The notes beneath the pieces were generated by a model. That model saw only the letters and a program-made list of their open reading frames with translations. It was not told the origin of the DNA and ran no database searches. DNA of 64,000 bases from Haloarcula halophila (GTDB lineage Archaea; Halobacteriota; Halobacteria; Halobacteriales; Haloarculaceae): NCBI RefSeq assembly GCF_029278565.1, contig NZ_CP119559.1, positions 2,914,001 through 2,978,000 on the forward strand. Direction: 5' to 3'. The position numbers and the translations under genes are program-made. Below are positions 49,484 through 59,272 of the stretch, piece after piece; within the stretch, counting starts at the first letter, position 1; every line of letters starts with the position of its first letter.

Positions 49484-50955
49484 CGTCGTCCCTCCACGGA
49501 GAGGTCGGCCCGTGCTCCGAGCGCCTCGTCGACCGCGGTCACGAGGGCACGACCCTTGTCCAGGGTCTCCTCGTACTCGCTGTCGGGGTCCGAATCGGCG
49601 ACGATTCCCGCGCCAACGCGGAGATGGTACTGCTCGCCGTAGCGAACCAGCGTGCGGATGACGATGTTCAGTGTCGCCCGCCCGTCGAAGCCAAAGAGGC
49701 CGATCGAGCCGGTGTAGGGGCCACGCCGGGTCCCCTCGACCTCGTCGATGATCGCCATCGTCCGGGGTTTGGGCGCGCCGGTGATCGTCCCGCCGGGGAA
49801 CACCGCGGCGACGGCGTCCCGCAGCGAGGACCGCTCGCGTAGTCGGCCCTCGACGAGCGAGACGAGGTGCATCACCTCCGAGTAGCGGTCGACCCGGCGG
49901 TAGTCGGTCACCTCGACCGAGCCGAACTGGCTCACTTTCCCCAGGTCGTTTCGCTCTAAGTCGACGAGCATCGCGTGTTCGGCGCGCTCTTTCTCGTCGG
50001 CCAACAGGTCCCGCTCCAGCTCGTCGTCGGCGTCGGAGGTCTCCCCGCGGGGCCGGGTCCCGGCGATGGGTTCGGTGACCAGTCGCTCGCCGTCGCGGTG
50101 CAACAGCAGTTCGGGGCTGGCACTCACCAGATCGATCCCGGGGAACTCCACGAGTGCGGAGTACGGTGCCGGGTTCACGGTCCGGAGCGCGTCGAACGCT
50201 TCGACCGGGTGGACGGCCGCCGGCGCGGTCAGGCGCTGGGAGACGTTCGCCTGGAAGGTGTCGCCGTCCCGAACGTACTGTTTGACCGTCCGCACGCGGT
50301 CGGCGAAGGTCTCGCGGGTGCAGTCGCTCTCGAAGCGCGCCTCGTCGGTCGATACCGGCGGGTCGCCGACCGACGGATCGCCCTCGACGGCCCGGCGGGC
50401 CAGTTCCAGCGCGTGTTGTTTGCCGAACTCGTAGGCTACCCCGACGTCCGGATGGTCGTCCAGCCGCGGACAGGCGGTCACCCGGAGTTCGACCGGCCCG
50501 TCGCCGCGGGGCTCCTCCCAGGCGGCGACCCGGTCGTAGGTCGCGAGTTGGAGTCGTGGCAACGCGCGGTCGGGGACTGCGGAGTCGGGAATGGCCTCCA
50601 GTTCACGAGCGACGTCGTAGGAGAGCCAGCCGACGGCTCCACAGGGATAGGGGATTTCACACGGCCCACGGGCCAGCGTCTCGCCGTCGAGGACGGCCGC
50701 CAGCGCGTCCAGGCTCCCGCCGGTGTCGGGGCCGACCTCGTGGAAGTCGGCGGGTGCCGTCGCGAAGTACCCCCAGCCGGACTGGCCGCCGGTCGTCGCC
50801 AGGTAGACGCCGCCGGTCCCCTCACGGGCACGCCGGTAGGCAGTGAACGGGTCATCGACGGTAGTCCGGAGTTCGACCGGCACGCGAGCGTCGGCGGGCG
50901 CGTCGCTCGCGACCCGCTCGAACGTCTCGCGGTCAGTTTCGACCGTTCGCATCAT
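49480..50955 (-). CDS. pabB: Aminodeoxychorismate synthase component I
   Basis: A 491-residue chorismate-binding enzyme. The active-site blocks are present: [29 protein letters not shown] and [15 protein letters not shown], with the GIGLF-type segment here IGLFGFDG. It converts chorismate with ammonia from PabA to 4-amino-4-deoxychorismate. ATGs at 50955 and 50952 are adjacent; either may start the protein. The operon order is pabB-pabA-pabC. Confidence 0.88.
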   Translation of the reverse strand: MMRTVETDRETFERVASDAPADARVPVELRTTVDDPFTAYRRAREGTGGVYLATTGGQSGWGYFATAPADFHEVGPDTGGSLDALAAVLDGETLARGPCEIPYPCGAVGWLSYDVARELEAIPDSAVPDRALPRLQLATYDRVAAWEEPRGDGPVELRVTACPRLDDHPDVGVAYEFGKQHALELARRAVEGDPSVGDPPVSTDEARFESDCTRETFADRVRTVKQYVRDGDTFQANVSQRLTAPAAVHPVEAFDALRTVNPAPYSALVEFPGIDLVSASPELLLHRDGERLVTEPIAGTRPRGETSDADDELERDLLADEKERAEHAMLVDLERNDLGKVSQFGSVEVTDYRRVDRYSEVMHLVSLVEGRLRERSSLRDAVAAVFPGGTITGAPKPRTMAIIDEVEGTRRGPYTGSIGLFGFDGRATLNIVIRTLVRYGEQYHLRVGAGIVADSDPDSEYEETLDKGRALVTAVDEALGARADLSVEGRR

Positions 50956-51000
50956 CGATGCAAAACAGCGGCGCGACTAATTCGCTTGCGGTTCGTCCGA

Positions 51001-51438
51001 TCAGTACTCCCGTGCGCGCTCGATCCACCCCGAGACGCGGCTCTCGGAGAGGTCCGTCTCCGCCGCGATGTCGGCCGCGTCGGCGACTGCCAACTCGCCG
51101 ACCGTCTCGATGCCGACCCCGGAGAGCCGCTCCGCGTAGGCGGGGCCGATCCCTTTGATCGCTGTCACACCGTCGTCGGAGCCTTCTGGCTCCGCTGTGG
51201 GTTCGGAGTCGGCTGACCCGGTGGCCGTCTCCGATTCGGCCGACTCGGCGGCCGTCTCGGCCTCGTCGTCTCCGTCGGTGTTCGACACCATCGTCTCGGT
51301 CCCTTTGACGGCGTCTTCGGACTCGGTTGCGGGTTCGCGCTCGACGGTCACGTCCACGTCGCCGGACCCACTGGCGCTCGTGGCCGACTCGGTCCCGTCG
51401 AGTCCGAGGGCGGATTTCAGTTTCTGGAGCAGACCCAT
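51001..51438 (-). CDS. Acidic protein with C-terminal helix-hairpin-helix domain
   Basis: A 145-residue protein in three parts: an N-terminal helix (MGLLQKLKSALGL), a long Ser/Asp/Glu-rich low-complexity region (about 18-92) and a C-terminal helix-hairpin-helix domain (IKGIGPAYAERLSGVGIETVGEL, about 97-119). HhH domains bind DNA non-specifically or other proteins. Related two-HhH-like modules occur in ribosomal and repair proteins. Function is unknown. It lies between pabB and aroE, 46 and 25 bases away on the same strand. Confidence 0.72.
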   Translation of the reverse strand: MGLLQKLKSALGLDGTESATSASGSGDVDVTVEREPATESEDAVKGTETMVSNTDGDDEAETAAESAESETATGSADSEPTAEPEGSDDGVTAIKGIGPAYAERLSGVGIETVGELAVADAADIAAETDLSESRVSGWIERAREY

Positions 51439-51462
51439 ACCGTCCTCTATCACAGCCCGACA

Positions 51463-52284
51463 CTAATCTCTTGCTGGAGCGTCCGACCCCAGGCCCGCCC
51501 GCAACGCCTCGTTCATGGCGCTGACGGGTGCGTCCCGATCCGTCCAGATCTCGAACGCCTCGACACCTTGATACAGTAGCATCCAGGCGCCGTCGACGGT
51601 CCTGGCGCCGGCCGCGGCCGCGTCTTGGAGGAGCCGCGTCTCGATCGGCGAGTAGACGGCGTCCAGCACCGCGAGGTCGCCGTGGAGTGCCCCGGCCGGC
51701 ACCGGCGTCTCGTCCTCGTCCATCCCGACGCTGGTGGCGTTGACGAGCACGTCGGCGTCGGCGAGTAACTCGGCCAGCCCGTCGAGTCCGTGGCCGCTCG
51801 CGCCCGGGACCGCATCGGCGAGGTCGTGCGCGCGGGTTTCGGTTCGGTTGGCGATCCTGACGGTCATCCCTTCGTCGGCCAGCCCGAACGCGGCCGCGCG
51901 ACCGGCCCCGCCGGCGCCGACGACGACCGCGCTCCCGTCGAGAGTTACGTCGTGGTGTCGCAGCGCGCGGACGGCCCCGACGGCGTCCGTGTTGTGGCCG
52001 GTCGGCGTCTCGCCGGTGAAGTCGATGGTGTTGACCGCACCGATCCGCTCGGCGAGCGGTGCCGGTTCGACGGCCCCGAGCACGTCCTGTTTGAACGGGG
52101 CGGTGACGTTGATCCCGTCGACGCCGAGCGTGTCGGCGGCGTCCACGGCGGCCGCGCCGGCGTCCGTCGCTGGTTCGAAAGTGACGTACTTCGCGTCGAG
52201 CCCGACCGCGTCGTAGCCCGCCTCGTGCATCGGCGGGGAGAGCGAGTGGCCGACGGGGTTCCCGATGAGCGCGTACACGTCCAT
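51463..52284 (-). CDS. aroE: Shikimate 5-dehydrogenase
   Basis: A 273-residue NADP enzyme. Substrate-side motifs are [15 protein letters not shown] (9-23) and [12 protein letters not shown] with the catalytic Lys, and [11 protein letters not shown] with Asp; the NADP domain has [13 protein letters not shown] and ANRTETRA. It reduces 3-dehydroshikimate to shikimate on the route to chorismate, which feeds the pab genes next door. Full length, start at the ATG that opens the fold. A shared transcript with the HhH gene and pab operon is possible. Confidence 0.94.
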   Translation of the reverse strand: MDVYALIGNPVGHSLSPPMHEAGYDAVGLDAKYVTFEPATDAGAAAVDAADTLGVDGINVTAPFKQDVLGAVEPAPLAERIGAVNTIDFTGETPTGHNTDAVGAVRALRHHDVTLDGSAVVVGAGGAGRAAAFGLADEGMTVRIANRTETRAHDLADAVPGASGHGLDGLAELLADADVLVNATSVGMDEDETPVPAGALHGDLAVLDAVYSPIETRLLQDAAAAGARTVDGAWMLLYQGVEAFEIWTDRDAPVSAMNEALRAGLGSDAPARD

Positions 52285-52373
52285 ACGCTGTCCGCGTCCG
52301 CGCCGGACATGAACGTCACGCTCTCTGCCCGGATTCGCAACCTTTTCACGACGACCTCTGTTGAATACTGGTA

Positions 52374-53759
52374 GTGAGTCGTCTCCGTCATCCCCTGGTC
52401 TTAGTCGCGTTCGCGGTCGCGCTGACAGCCGGTTGGGTCGCCGTCTCGCTGCTCGGTATCCACCCGAGTACGCTCGCGGAGGTCGCCGTCTCGGGGCTGG
52501 CGATCCTCGGTGCCTCGTTCCTCCTGGCCTGGGGCGCCGAGACCGCGGAGAAAGACGTGCCCAGGGGTTTTGCCATCGCAGTTCTCGCCGTGTTGGCTGT
52601 CGCGCCCGAATACGCCGTCGACGCACTGTTCGCCTGGAACGCCGGGGCGGGCGGGGCGACGGCCGCCGCCTGTGGAGAGCTCTCGTCGGCGGCGATCGAG
52701 GCCGGCGAGACGGAACTCGCCCGGGCCTGTCACGACGCCAACCTGGCCATCGCGAACATGACCGGCGCCAACCGCATCCTGATCGGCCTGGGCTGGTCCG
52801 GGATCGCGCTGTTTACGGTCTGGCGCGCCACGACGACCCGCGACTCGGCGGTGATGCGCCGCGACGGGTTCCTGAACGACGCGGTGGAACTGGACACCGA
52901 CATCTCGACCGAGATCAGCTTCCTGCTGCTGGCGACCGCGTGGGCCTTTCTGGTCCCGCTCGGCGGCGGTATCGGCGGACTCGATACGCTGTTTCTGGTC
53001 GGCCTCTACGTCGCCTACATCGGACTGGTGTTGAAATCCGACATCGAACAGTCCGACCACACCGTCGGCGTCCCGAAGTACTTCCAGCAGTGGTCGCTCC
53101 CGTGGCGGCCGCTGGCCGTGCTGGCGCTGTTTGGCTACTCGGGCCTGATGATCTTCACCGCGGTCGAACCGTTCGCTCACGGGCTCGAAGAGATCGGACT
53201 CGATCTGGGAATCCCCTCCTTTTTCATGATCCAGTGGATCGCGCCGCTGGCCAGTGAGTCGCCCGAACTCATCGTCGTCGCCGTCCTCGTCAACAAGGCC
53301 CGGTCGACGGCGGGGTTCAACGCGCTCATCTCCTCGAAGCTCAACCAGTGGACGCTACTGATCGGCACGATCGCGGTCATCTACTCCATCGCGCTGGGTG
53401 CCTACGGAACCCTCCCGTTCGACGCCCGACAGTCCGCCGAGATCTGGATCACGGCCGGCCAGTCCTTCTTCGCGCTGGCGCTGTTGGTCAACTTCACGAT
53501 CAGTCTCCGCGAGGCGCTGGCGCTGTTCGTGCTGTTCATCTCGCAGGTCCTGCTCGAATTCGCGCTGATCCGGGACTACGTGGTCCTGCCCGTCGACAGC
53601 TACGAACTGCTGTTGGTCTACACCGGCGTCTACATCGTCGCCGGCGTCGTACTGTTCGCCCTGCGCTGGCAGGCGCTCGTCTATCTCCTCGGGTTAGCCG
53701 GCGACGCCGTACGGACGGCCGTCGGTCGCGACCCGGTCCACCTCGACAACGCAGACTGA
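52374..53759 (+). CDS. Sodium/calcium antiporter (CaCA family)
   Basis: A 461-residue integral membrane protein with about eleven to twelve helices. It has the two alpha-repeat signatures: [14 protein letters not shown] with an acidic residue near residue 80, and [27 protein letters not shown] near residue 290. CaCA exchangers export Ca2+ in exchange for Na+ or H+; the ions here are inferred from family. GTG start at 52374, which lies behind a CCTTTTCAC box. Its stop overlaps the start of dtdA by one base. Confidence 0.85.
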   Translation: MSRLRHPLVLVAFAVALTAGWVAVSLLGIHPSTLAEVAVSGLAILGASFLLAWGAETAEKDVPRGFAIAVLAVLAVAPEYAVDALFAWNAGAGGATAAACGELSSAAIEAGETELARACHDANLAIANMTGANRILIGLGWSGIALFTVWRATTTRDSAVMRRDGFLNDAVELDTDISTEISFLLLATAWAFLVPLGGGIGGLDTLFLVGLYVAYIGLVLKSDIEQSDHTVGVPKYFQQWSLPWRPLAVLALFGYSGLMIFTAVEPFAHGLEEIGLDLGIPSFFMIQWIAPLASESPELIVVAVLVNKARSTAGFNALISSKLNQWTLLIGTIAVIYSIALGAYGTLPFDARQSAEIWITAGQSFFALALLVNFTISLREALALFVLFISQVLLEFALIRDYVVLPVDSYELLLVYTGVYIVAGVVLFALRWQALVYLLGLAGDAVRTAVGRDPVHLDNAD

Positions 53760-55111
53760 TGCTCGCTATCGTCGTCTCTCGGGCCGACGAAGCCTCCGAA
53801 CACGTCGGCGAGCAGCTACTGGAGCAAGCCGACTGGACCGAAGCGATCGACGACGACCGACCGGACGCCGACGGCGGCGGCACCGTCTACCGGACCGACG
53901 GGGTCGAACTCCGGGAGTTCGACGCCCTCCACCTGGACTTAGACGGGGTCGCCGCCGCGTTCGACGACCCGGACCTGCTCGTGTTCGCCTCCCGGCACGC
54001 CGGCGAGACCGACGAACTCCTGACGGCCCACCACACCGGCAACTTCGGGGCCGCGGAGTTCGGCGGCGCCGACGGCGAATTCGCCCGGGCCTGTCCGAAC
54101 GCACACCGCCGAGTCGTCGAGGCGCTGTCCGAACACGCGCCCGAGGAGTACGCCGTCGGGATGGAGTGTACCCACCACGGCCCGACCGACGTCGGTGTCC
54201 CGTCGATGTTCGTCGAGGTCGGGAGCGCCGAGCAGCAGTGGCGCGATCCCGAGGCAGCGCGCGCCGTCGCGCGGGCGATCCTCGACCTCGCCGGCGTCGC
54301 CCCCGACGCGCCACGCGAGGACGGGACCCGTCGACAGCTCCTGGGGATCGGCGGCGGCCACTACGCGCCCCGGTTCGAACGCGTCCTCCGGGAGACCGAC
54401 TGGACGGTCGGGCACATCGCCGCCAACTGGTCGCTGGACGACCTCGCGGCGTGGGCGGACGACGACGAGCAGCGGCGGGCGGTCCTCCGGGACGCGGCCG
54501 AGGCAAGCGGGGCGGACTTCGCACTGTTCGAGGGCGAGCGGCCGGAGATCGCGGCCGACCTCGAATCGGTCGGCGTCCGCGTCGTCGAGGAGACGTTCGT
54601 CCGTGAGACGACAGGGGTCCCTCTCCAGCGGGTCCACGCGCTCGAAACCGAACTGGTGAGGGTCGAGGATGGACTCCGGTTCGGTGACAGGGCGGGCGAG
54701 ACCGACGAGTGGTCGGTCGTCGACCTGCCGACGGACCTCCTGACGGCGGCCAGCGGGATCGACCGCGAGGCGACCAGACAGTGCGTCGAACGGTCGACAC
54801 TCGCCTTCGTGACCGAACAGAACGGCACCGTCGTCACCGGCCCGTTCGCCGTCCCCGTCGAGGCCGGTCGGCGGCCGATCGTCGACGAACTGACAGCTAT
54901 CTTGGAACGGAAATACGACAGCGTCACGCGCGAAGACGGCGAACTCCGTGCCCGCGAGACAGCGTTCGATCCGTCGCTTGCAGAGACCGCGGGTATCCCC
55001 GAAGGGCCGAAGTTCGGACGGCTCGCGGCAGGGGAGCCAGTGGAGGTCGACGGAGAGCAGATATCCCCGGAGCGGTTCCAACGCGAGCGTATACGCCGGT
55101 TCGAACTGTAA
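53759..55111 (+). CDS. dtdA: D-aminoacyl-tRNA deacylase (archaeal type)
   Basis: A 450-residue archaeal/plant-type deacylase. Characteristic blocks are FASRHAGETDELLTAHHTGNFG (about 77-98), GMECTHHGPTDVG and GIGGGHYAPRF. It removes D-amino acids from tRNA and so protects translation. Haloarchaeal proteins carry a long, acidic C-terminal extension, seen here (about 280-450). The ATG overlaps the upstream antiporter TGA (TGATG), so it is translationally coupled. Confidence 0.92.
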   Translation: MLAIVVSRADEASEHVGEQLLEQADWTEAIDDDRPDADGGGTVYRTDGVELREFDALHLDLDGVAAAFDDPDLLVFASRHAGETDELLTAHHTGNFGAAEFGGADGEFARACPNAHRRVVEALSEHAPEEYAVGMECTHHGPTDVGVPSMFVEVGSAEQQWRDPEAARAVARAILDLAGVAPDAPREDGTRRQLLGIGGGHYAPRFERVLRETDWTVGHIAANWSLDDLAAWADDDEQRRAVLRDAAEASGADFALFEGERPEIAADLESVGVRVVEETFVRETTGVPLQRVHALETELVRVEDGLRFGDRAGETDEWSVVDLPTDLLTAASGIDREATRQCVERSTLAFVTEQNGTVVTGPFAVPVEAGRRPIVDELTAILERKYDSVTREDGELRARETAFDPSLAETAGIPEGPKFGRLAAGEPVEVDGEQISPERFQRERIRRFEL

Positions 55112-55203
55112 TGTCCAGCTGAAACGGCCCGTCGCCTGCGTCTGCCGAGCGTCCGACACAGGGGGAAAACATAAGACAGTTCGCTTGTAACGGGGATTTA
55201 AAT

Positions 55204-56361
55204 ATGGATTCGATTATCGACGACGCAATCGACGAGGCCGAGGACGAGGGGTCATCGTCGGCGTCGGAAACGACGGACGGACAAGCAGGGTCAACCGAAG
55301 AGATGTCGACTGCCGGACAGATGACCGACGAGGAGTTGGCGTCGGTCGTCAAAGATCTGGAGACGAAGATCACGGTCGTCGGCTGTGGGGGGGCCGGCGG
55401 GAACACGGTCACACGGATGACCGAGGAGGGGATCCACGGGGCGAAACTCGTCGCCGCAAACACGGACGCCCAGCACCTCGCGGACGAGGTCGAGGCCGAC
55501 ACGAAGATCCTCATCGGGAAGAAACGCACCGGTGGTCGCGGTGCGGGGTCGGTCCCGAAGATCGGCGAGGAGGCCGCCCAGGAGAACATCGAGGACATCC
55601 AGTTGGCCATCGACGGCTCCGATATGGTGTTCGTCACCGCGGGTCTCGGCGGCGGCACCGGGACGGGCGCGGCCCCCGTGGTCGCACAGGCCGCACAGGA
55701 AGCCGGCGCGCTCACCATCTCTATCGTGACGATCCCCTTCACCGCCGAAGGGGAGCGCCGGCGGGCCAACGCCGACGCCGGCCTCGAACGGCTCCGCTCT
55801 GTCTCGGACACGGTCATCGTCGTCCCGAACGACCGCCTGCTGGACTACGCGCCCAGCATGCCGCTGCAAGACGCGTTCAAGATCTGTGACCGAGTGCTCA
55901 TGCGTTCGGTCAAGGGGATGACCGAACTCATCACCAAGCCCGGCCTCGTCAACGTCGACTTCGCCGACGTCCGGACCATCATGGAGAACGGCGGCGTCGC
56001 GATGATCGGACTGGGCGAGTCCGACTCGGAGAACAAGGCCCAGGACTCCATCAGATCGGCGCTGCGCTCGCCGCTCTTGGACGTCGAGTTCGACGGGGCT
56101 AACTCCGCCCTGGTCAACGTCGTCGGCGGTCCAGACATGTCCATCGAGGAGGCCGAGGGCGTCGTCGAGGAGATCTACGACCGGATCGATCCCGACGCCC
56201 GGATCATCTGGGGTGCCTCGGTCAACAACGAGTTCGACGGCAAGATGGAGACGATGATCGTCGTCACCGGCGTCGAGAGCCCCCAGATCTACGGTCAGGG
56301 CGAGGCCCAGGAGGAACGGGCCTCCCAGGAACTCGGCGAGGACATCGACTACGTCGACTGA
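55204..56361 (+). CDS. ftsZ1: Cell-division GTPase FtsZ (FtsZ1 type)
   Basis: A 385-residue tubulin-fold GTPase with a 50-residue acidic N-terminal extension. The GTP tubulin signature GGGTGTG is at 149-155 and the catalytic T7 segment ([11 protein letters not shown]) near residue 257. The C-terminal tail is short and acidic, as in archaeal FtsZ1. FtsZ1 forms the mid-cell ring scaffold in Haloferax (established). Synteny with secE and spt5 is typical of FtsZ1, not FtsZ2. ATG 55204 is chosen for the acidic start. Confidence 0.95.
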   Translation: MDSIIDDAIDEAEDEGSSSASETTDGQAGSTEEMSTAGQMTDEELASVVKDLETKITVVGCGGAGGNTVTRMTEEGIHGAKLVAANTDAQHLADEVEADTKILIGKKRTGGRGAGSVPKIGEEAAQENIEDIQLAIDGSDMVFVTAGLGGGTGTGAAPVVAQAAQEAGALTISIVTIPFTAEGERRRANADAGLERLRSVSDTVIVVPNDRLLDYAPSMPLQDAFKICDRVLMRSVKGMTELITKPGLVNVDFADVRTIMENGGVAMIGLGESDSENKAQDSIRSALRSPLLDVEFDGANSALVNVVGGPDMSIEEAEGVVEEIYDRIDPDARIIWGASVNNEFDGKMETMIVVTGVESPQIYGQGEAQEERASQELGEDIDYVD

Positions 56362-56362
56362 T

Positions 56363-56440
56363 AGTGATTATCGTAGCGATGTACCGGGACGACCGCACGC
56401 TCTCGTGCAGTCGATCCGGAACAGATCTACGATAATCACT
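56363..56440. repeat. 78-base near-perfect hairpin between ftsZ1 and secE
   Basis: Starting two bases after the ftsZ1 stop, a 37-base arm (56363-56399) and its reverse complement (56404-56440) flank a CTCT loop. The outer 14 base pairs (AGTGATTATCGTAG) are perfect and the inner 23 positions match at 16 plus one wobble. The outer arm is AT-rich, unlike the surrounding coding DNA. It could be a terminator/processing signal or a miniature mobile element. It lies immediately upstream of the secE promoter. Confidence 0.75.
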
Positions 56441-56458
56441 GTGAGCGGCCGACACCAC

Positions 56459-56466
56459 AATATAGA
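56459..56466 (+). promoter_or_regulatory. TATA box for secE-spt5
   Basis: AATATAGA lies 27-34 bases before the secE ATG at 56493 and follows the 78-base hairpin. It suggests that secE and spt5 have their own leaderless transcript. Confidence 0.6.
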
Positions 56467-56492
56467 AAAGCCGTCAGTGGGTACGGCTCGCT

Positions 56493-56672
56493 ATGGACGT
56501 TCCGTACGACCTCAACTCCTATATCCGTGTACTCAAACTGGCGAGTACACCGGAGTGGGACGAGTTCTCACAGATCGCGAAGATCGCCGGCGCGGGCATC
56601 GTGCTGGTGGGACTGATCGGGTTCATCATCTTCGCGGTGATGACCTTCGTCCCCGGTAGCAAGCCGGTGTAA
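56493..56672 (+). CDS. secE: Protein translocase subunit SecE (Sec61-gamma)
   Basis: A 59-residue single-span membrane protein. It has the N-terminal amphipathic helix (YIRVLKLASTPEWDEFSQIAK) with the TP-EW-D-EF pattern of archaeal SecE, then a transmembrane segment (about 32-53). SecE clamps SecY and is part of the essential protein-export channel. Length is normal for archaea but it is easily missed for its size. It is followed by spt5 with four bases between. Confidence 0.9.
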   Translation: MDVPYDLNSYIRVLKLASTPEWDEFSQIAKIAGAGIVLVGLIGFIIFAVMTFVPGSKPV

Positions 56673-56675
56673 CAG

Positions 56676-57113
56676 ATGGGGATCTACGCAGTCAAGACCA
56701 CGGCCAGCCAGGAACGGACCGTGGCCGACATGATCATCAACCGCGAGGAAGAGAGCATCCACGCCGCGCTGGCGCCGGACTCGCTGACCAGCTACGTCAT
56801 GGTCGAGGCCGACGACGCGTCGGTGTTCGACCGCATCCTCGACGAGATTCCCCACGCCAACGGCGTGGTCCAGGGCGAGTCCTCGATGGCGGAAGTCGAA
56901 CACTTCCTCTCGCCGAAACCCGACGTCGAGGGGATCGCCGAGGGCGACATCGTCGAACTCATCGCCGGCCCGTTCAAAGGCGAGAAGGCCCAGGTCCAGC
57001 GCATCGACGAGGGCAAAGACCAGGTGACCGTCGAACTGTACGAGGCGACGGTGCCGATTCCGGTGACGGTTCGGGGCGACCAGATCCGAGTGCTGGATAG
57101 CGAGGAACGGTAG
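56676..57113 (+). CDS. spt5: Transcription elongation factor Spt5 (NusG family)
   Basis: A 145-residue protein with an N-terminal NGN domain (YAVKTTASQERTVADMI, residues 4-20) and a C-terminal KOW domain (EGIAEGDIVELIAGPFKGEKAQVQRID, about 83-110). Spt5 binds RNA polymerase through NGN and raises processivity. Gene order secE-spt5 is nearly universal. ATG 56676 is preceded by a short gap after secE. Confidence 0.95.
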   Translation: MGIYAVKTTASQERTVADMIINREEESIHAALAPDSLTSYVMVEADDASVFDRILDEIPHANGVVQGESSMAEVEHFLSPKPDVEGIAEGDIVELIAGPFKGEKAQVQRIDEGKDQVTVELYEATVPIPVTVRGDQIRVLDSEER

Positions 57114-57237
57114 CCCTCGGACCACGTGAACGGGCGCGGAGCGTCCGTAAACGGACAGTGAGGAGCGCTTCAGCTTCGAGCGACGGAGTCGCGAGAACAC
57201 AGCGGAGAACGCTAACTGACGCCCTGCAGATCTTGTT
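57114..57237. other. Intergenic region with small hairpins after spt5
   Basis: No gene is supported. It holds GTCCGT-AA-ACGGAC (57143-57156) and CGAC-GGA-GTCG (57181-57191), then runs into the terminator-like hairpin. The composition resembles non-coding haloarchaeal 3' regions. Confidence 0.4.
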
Positions 57238-57278
57238 CCGGACGCGAGCGAAGCAGTGAGCGAGCCGTCCGGGTTTTT
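57238..57278 (+). terminator. Terminator-like hairpin with T-tract after spt5
   Basis: A 7-base stem (CCGGACG at 57238-57244, CGTCCGG at 57266-57272) encloses an Ala/Gly-rich loop and is followed by TTTTT at 57274-57278. This is a good candidate for the end of the secE-spt5 transcript. The rest up to 57409 holds no gene that I can see. Confidence 0.5.
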
Positions 57279-57409
57279 CCTACACTGTTTCAGAACGGCG
57301 GGGACCTGACCAGTGCCATCCCCACGATTAATCCGGACTCGTCCCGAACTCGGGATATGACACCCGTGGCGACGAGTCGCTGGCGAGCGCGTCACAGAGG
57401 GGCATCCGG

Positions 57410-58078
57410 ATGACGGGCGTCTACGAGCGTGCCCTGGGTGACGCGGCGGCGGATCTGCACCCGAAGGTCCGCGAGCGGTACAGTGTCGGGACCGAGGATG
57501 ACGCCTGTATCGGGCGCGGCGAGATGGCGATCAGCCGCGCGCTCCACATGGTTCCGGTGTTGTACGGGATGACCGTCGACGACCTACTGTTCCCCGAACA
57601 GGGAAGCGACGTTCCGTTTACCGTGACGACCGTCGGGTTCCGGACCGACGGCGGTCACGAGGCGATGACGACGCGGCGGACCTTCGAGTTCGACGGGACG
57701 ACCCGTCACTTCGATTCCCTGACGGTGTGGGACGACGAGCACGGACGCCTGCTCGATTTCTTGGGCGGCCACGGCCTCGTCGCCTCCGAGTTACGGCCAC
57801 GGGTCGAGGACGGTACGCTCGTCGTCGAAGGCGGGCGCCAGTGGGCCAGGCTCGGTTCGACGTACGTCCCGCTCCCGGGACCGCTGGCGGCCAGCGTCGA
57901 GGTCCGGGACCGTTACGACGAGAGCGACGAGCGGTTCCACGTCGACGCCGTCGTCGAGAACGCGCTGGCCGGGCGCATCCTCAGCTATCGGGGATCGTTC
58001 ACACAGACCGTCGAGGCACGCGAAACAGTGCCGGAGACGTTACGCCGGCACGGTCTGACCACGCTTCCGCCGCGGTAA
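57410..58078 (+). CDS. DUF4166-domain protein
   Basis: A 222-residue protein with a beta-rich domain that resembles DUF4166 in blocks DLHPKVRERY near the N terminus, MAISRALHMVPVLYGM and the later VPLPGPLAASVEVRDRYDE. DUF4166 proteins often accompany saccharopine-reductase-like proteins in bacteria, with no known function; no such neighbour is seen here. It is probably cytoplasmic or membrane-associated without obvious spans. Confidence 0.7.
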   Translation: MTGVYERALGDAAADLHPKVRERYSVGTEDDACIGRGEMAISRALHMVPVLYGMTVDDLLFPEQGSDVPFTVTTVGFRTDGGHEAMTTRRTFEFDGTTRHFDSLTVWDDEHGRLLDFLGGHGLVASELRPRVEDGTLVVEGGRQWARLGSTYVPLPGPLAASVEVRDRYDESDERFHVDAVVENALAGRILSYRGSFTQTVEARETVPETLRRHGLTTLPPR

Positions 58079-58081
58079 TTC

Positions 58082-58387
58082 TCAGTACGACCCGTCGCCG
58101 CCTTCGAGGCGGTCGATGACCTCGCCCATGTTGGCCGCGGCCTCGATCGCCTCTTTGACGCTCTCACGGCGGCGAACGTCGCCGGCCGACGCGTCGTAGG
58201 CACGGACGTACTCGGCCCGGGAGTGTTCGTCGAACGCGTGTTTGATCGCGAAGTAGCCGTCCGGAATCACGGTGCCACACACCTGGCAGGTGATGCGTTC
58301 GTGGTCCGTCGACTGGTGGACGATGAGATCTTCGACGTTGTCGAACTGTCGGTCGTCGCCCTCGATCGCACACTCCCACCGCGTCAT
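58082..58387 (-). CDS. C2H2-like zinc-finger protein (DUF7565-like)
   Basis: A 101-residue protein. An N-terminal finger-like segment (MTRWECAIEG then HQSTDH) is followed by CQVCGTVIPDGYFAIKHAFDEH, giving a CxxC and His pair, and a helical tail. From memory such proteins form a haloarchaeal family (DUF7565; unverified). DNA or RNA binding is likely from the zinc-finger layout. The ATG 58387 begins the finger; the upstream region includes the divergent PHP gene promoter. Confidence 0.68.
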   Translation of the reverse strand: MTRWECAIEGDDRQFDNVEDLIVHQSTDHERITCQVCGTVIPDGYFAIKHAFDEHSRAEYVRAYDASAGDVRRRESVKEAIEAAANMGEVIDRLEGGDGSY

Positions 58388-58480
58388 TTGGCGGAGACGA
58401 CGCGAGCCGCTCGTATAAGGGTACTGCCCGTTCCTGATAGCAGGTTGACCGAAAACGACTGACGAATAGAAACCCATAAT

Positions 58481-59266
58481 GTGCCGACGACAGGAGTATT
58501 CGACGTGACGAGTGAGGGGTTCAACGTCGACGTGCACGTCAAGGTCCTCGATGAGGGGGTCGTCGAGCGGGCGAAGGCCCGTGGCATGGACGCGATCGTG
58601 TACGCACCACACTTCACGCGCTTGTCGGACATCCGTGAGCAAGCGGCTCGCTACTCCGACGACGAACTGGCAGTGATTCCGGGCAGGGAGCTGTTCACCG
58701 GAACCTGGCAGCACCGCCGCCACGTCCTGGCGATCGGGCTGGACGAACCCGTGCCGGACTTCATCACGCTGGAAGCGACGATGGAGGAACTACAGCGCCA
58801 GAACGCGGCCGTGTTGATCCCTCATCCGACCTTCCTGAACGTCAGCCTCGGGCGCGAGGAGGTGCGGACCTACGCCGACACGATCGACTCGATCGAGGTG
58901 TACAACCCCAAACACCTCCCGCACGACAACCGGCGGGCGCGTGAGATCGCCCGCGAGACCGGTATCCAGACGTTCGCCTCGTCGTACGCGCACCTCCGTG
59001 GGACCGTCGGCGAGGCCTGGCTGTCGTTCGATCGGGCGGTCGACGACGCCGACGCGCTCGCGAGGGCGTTCCGGGCCGACGCGCCCCGGCGGCTGTTTCA
59101 CCGGCACGGGCTGAGCCACGTCGCCCAGCGTGCCCTGGAGTTCGCACATCTCGGCTTCGAGAACTCCTGGGGGAAGTTCGACCGGCTGATGCTCCAGGGA
59201 ACCGAGCCGACCCATCCCGACCACGTCGCCTACGACGGGCGCTTCGACCACTGCAAGGTCTATTAA
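58481..59266 (+). CDS. PHP-domain phosphoesterase-like protein
   Basis: A 261-residue protein with PHP features: NVDVHVKVLDEG (metal DxH pattern) near the N terminus, YAPHFTRL, GRELFTG, IPHPTFLNVSL and a C-terminal ASSYAHLRG. PHP proteins are metal-dependent phosphoesterases or nucleases; the substrate is unknown. It starts with GTG 58481. It is divergent from the zinc-finger gene. Confidence 0.78.
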   Translation: MPTTGVFDVTSEGFNVDVHVKVLDEGVVERAKARGMDAIVYAPHFTRLSDIREQAARYSDDELAVIPGRELFTGTWQHRRHVLAIGLDEPVPDFITLEATMEELQRQNAAVLIPHPTFLNVSLGREEVRTYADTIDSIEVYNPKHLPHDNRRAREIARETGIQTFASSYAHLRGTVGEAWLSFDRAVDDADALARAFRADAPRRLFHRHGLSHVAQRALEFAHLGFENSWGKFDRLMLQGTEPTHPDHVAYDGRFDHCKVY

Positions 59267-59272
59267 ACGGTA

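Noticed and set aside
55196-55206. ATTTAAATATG just before the ftsZ1 ATG as a TATA box
   Set aside because: It directly abuts the start codon, too close to direct transcription of the full gene; a weaker AAAACATAA patch near 55167 has a better distance.
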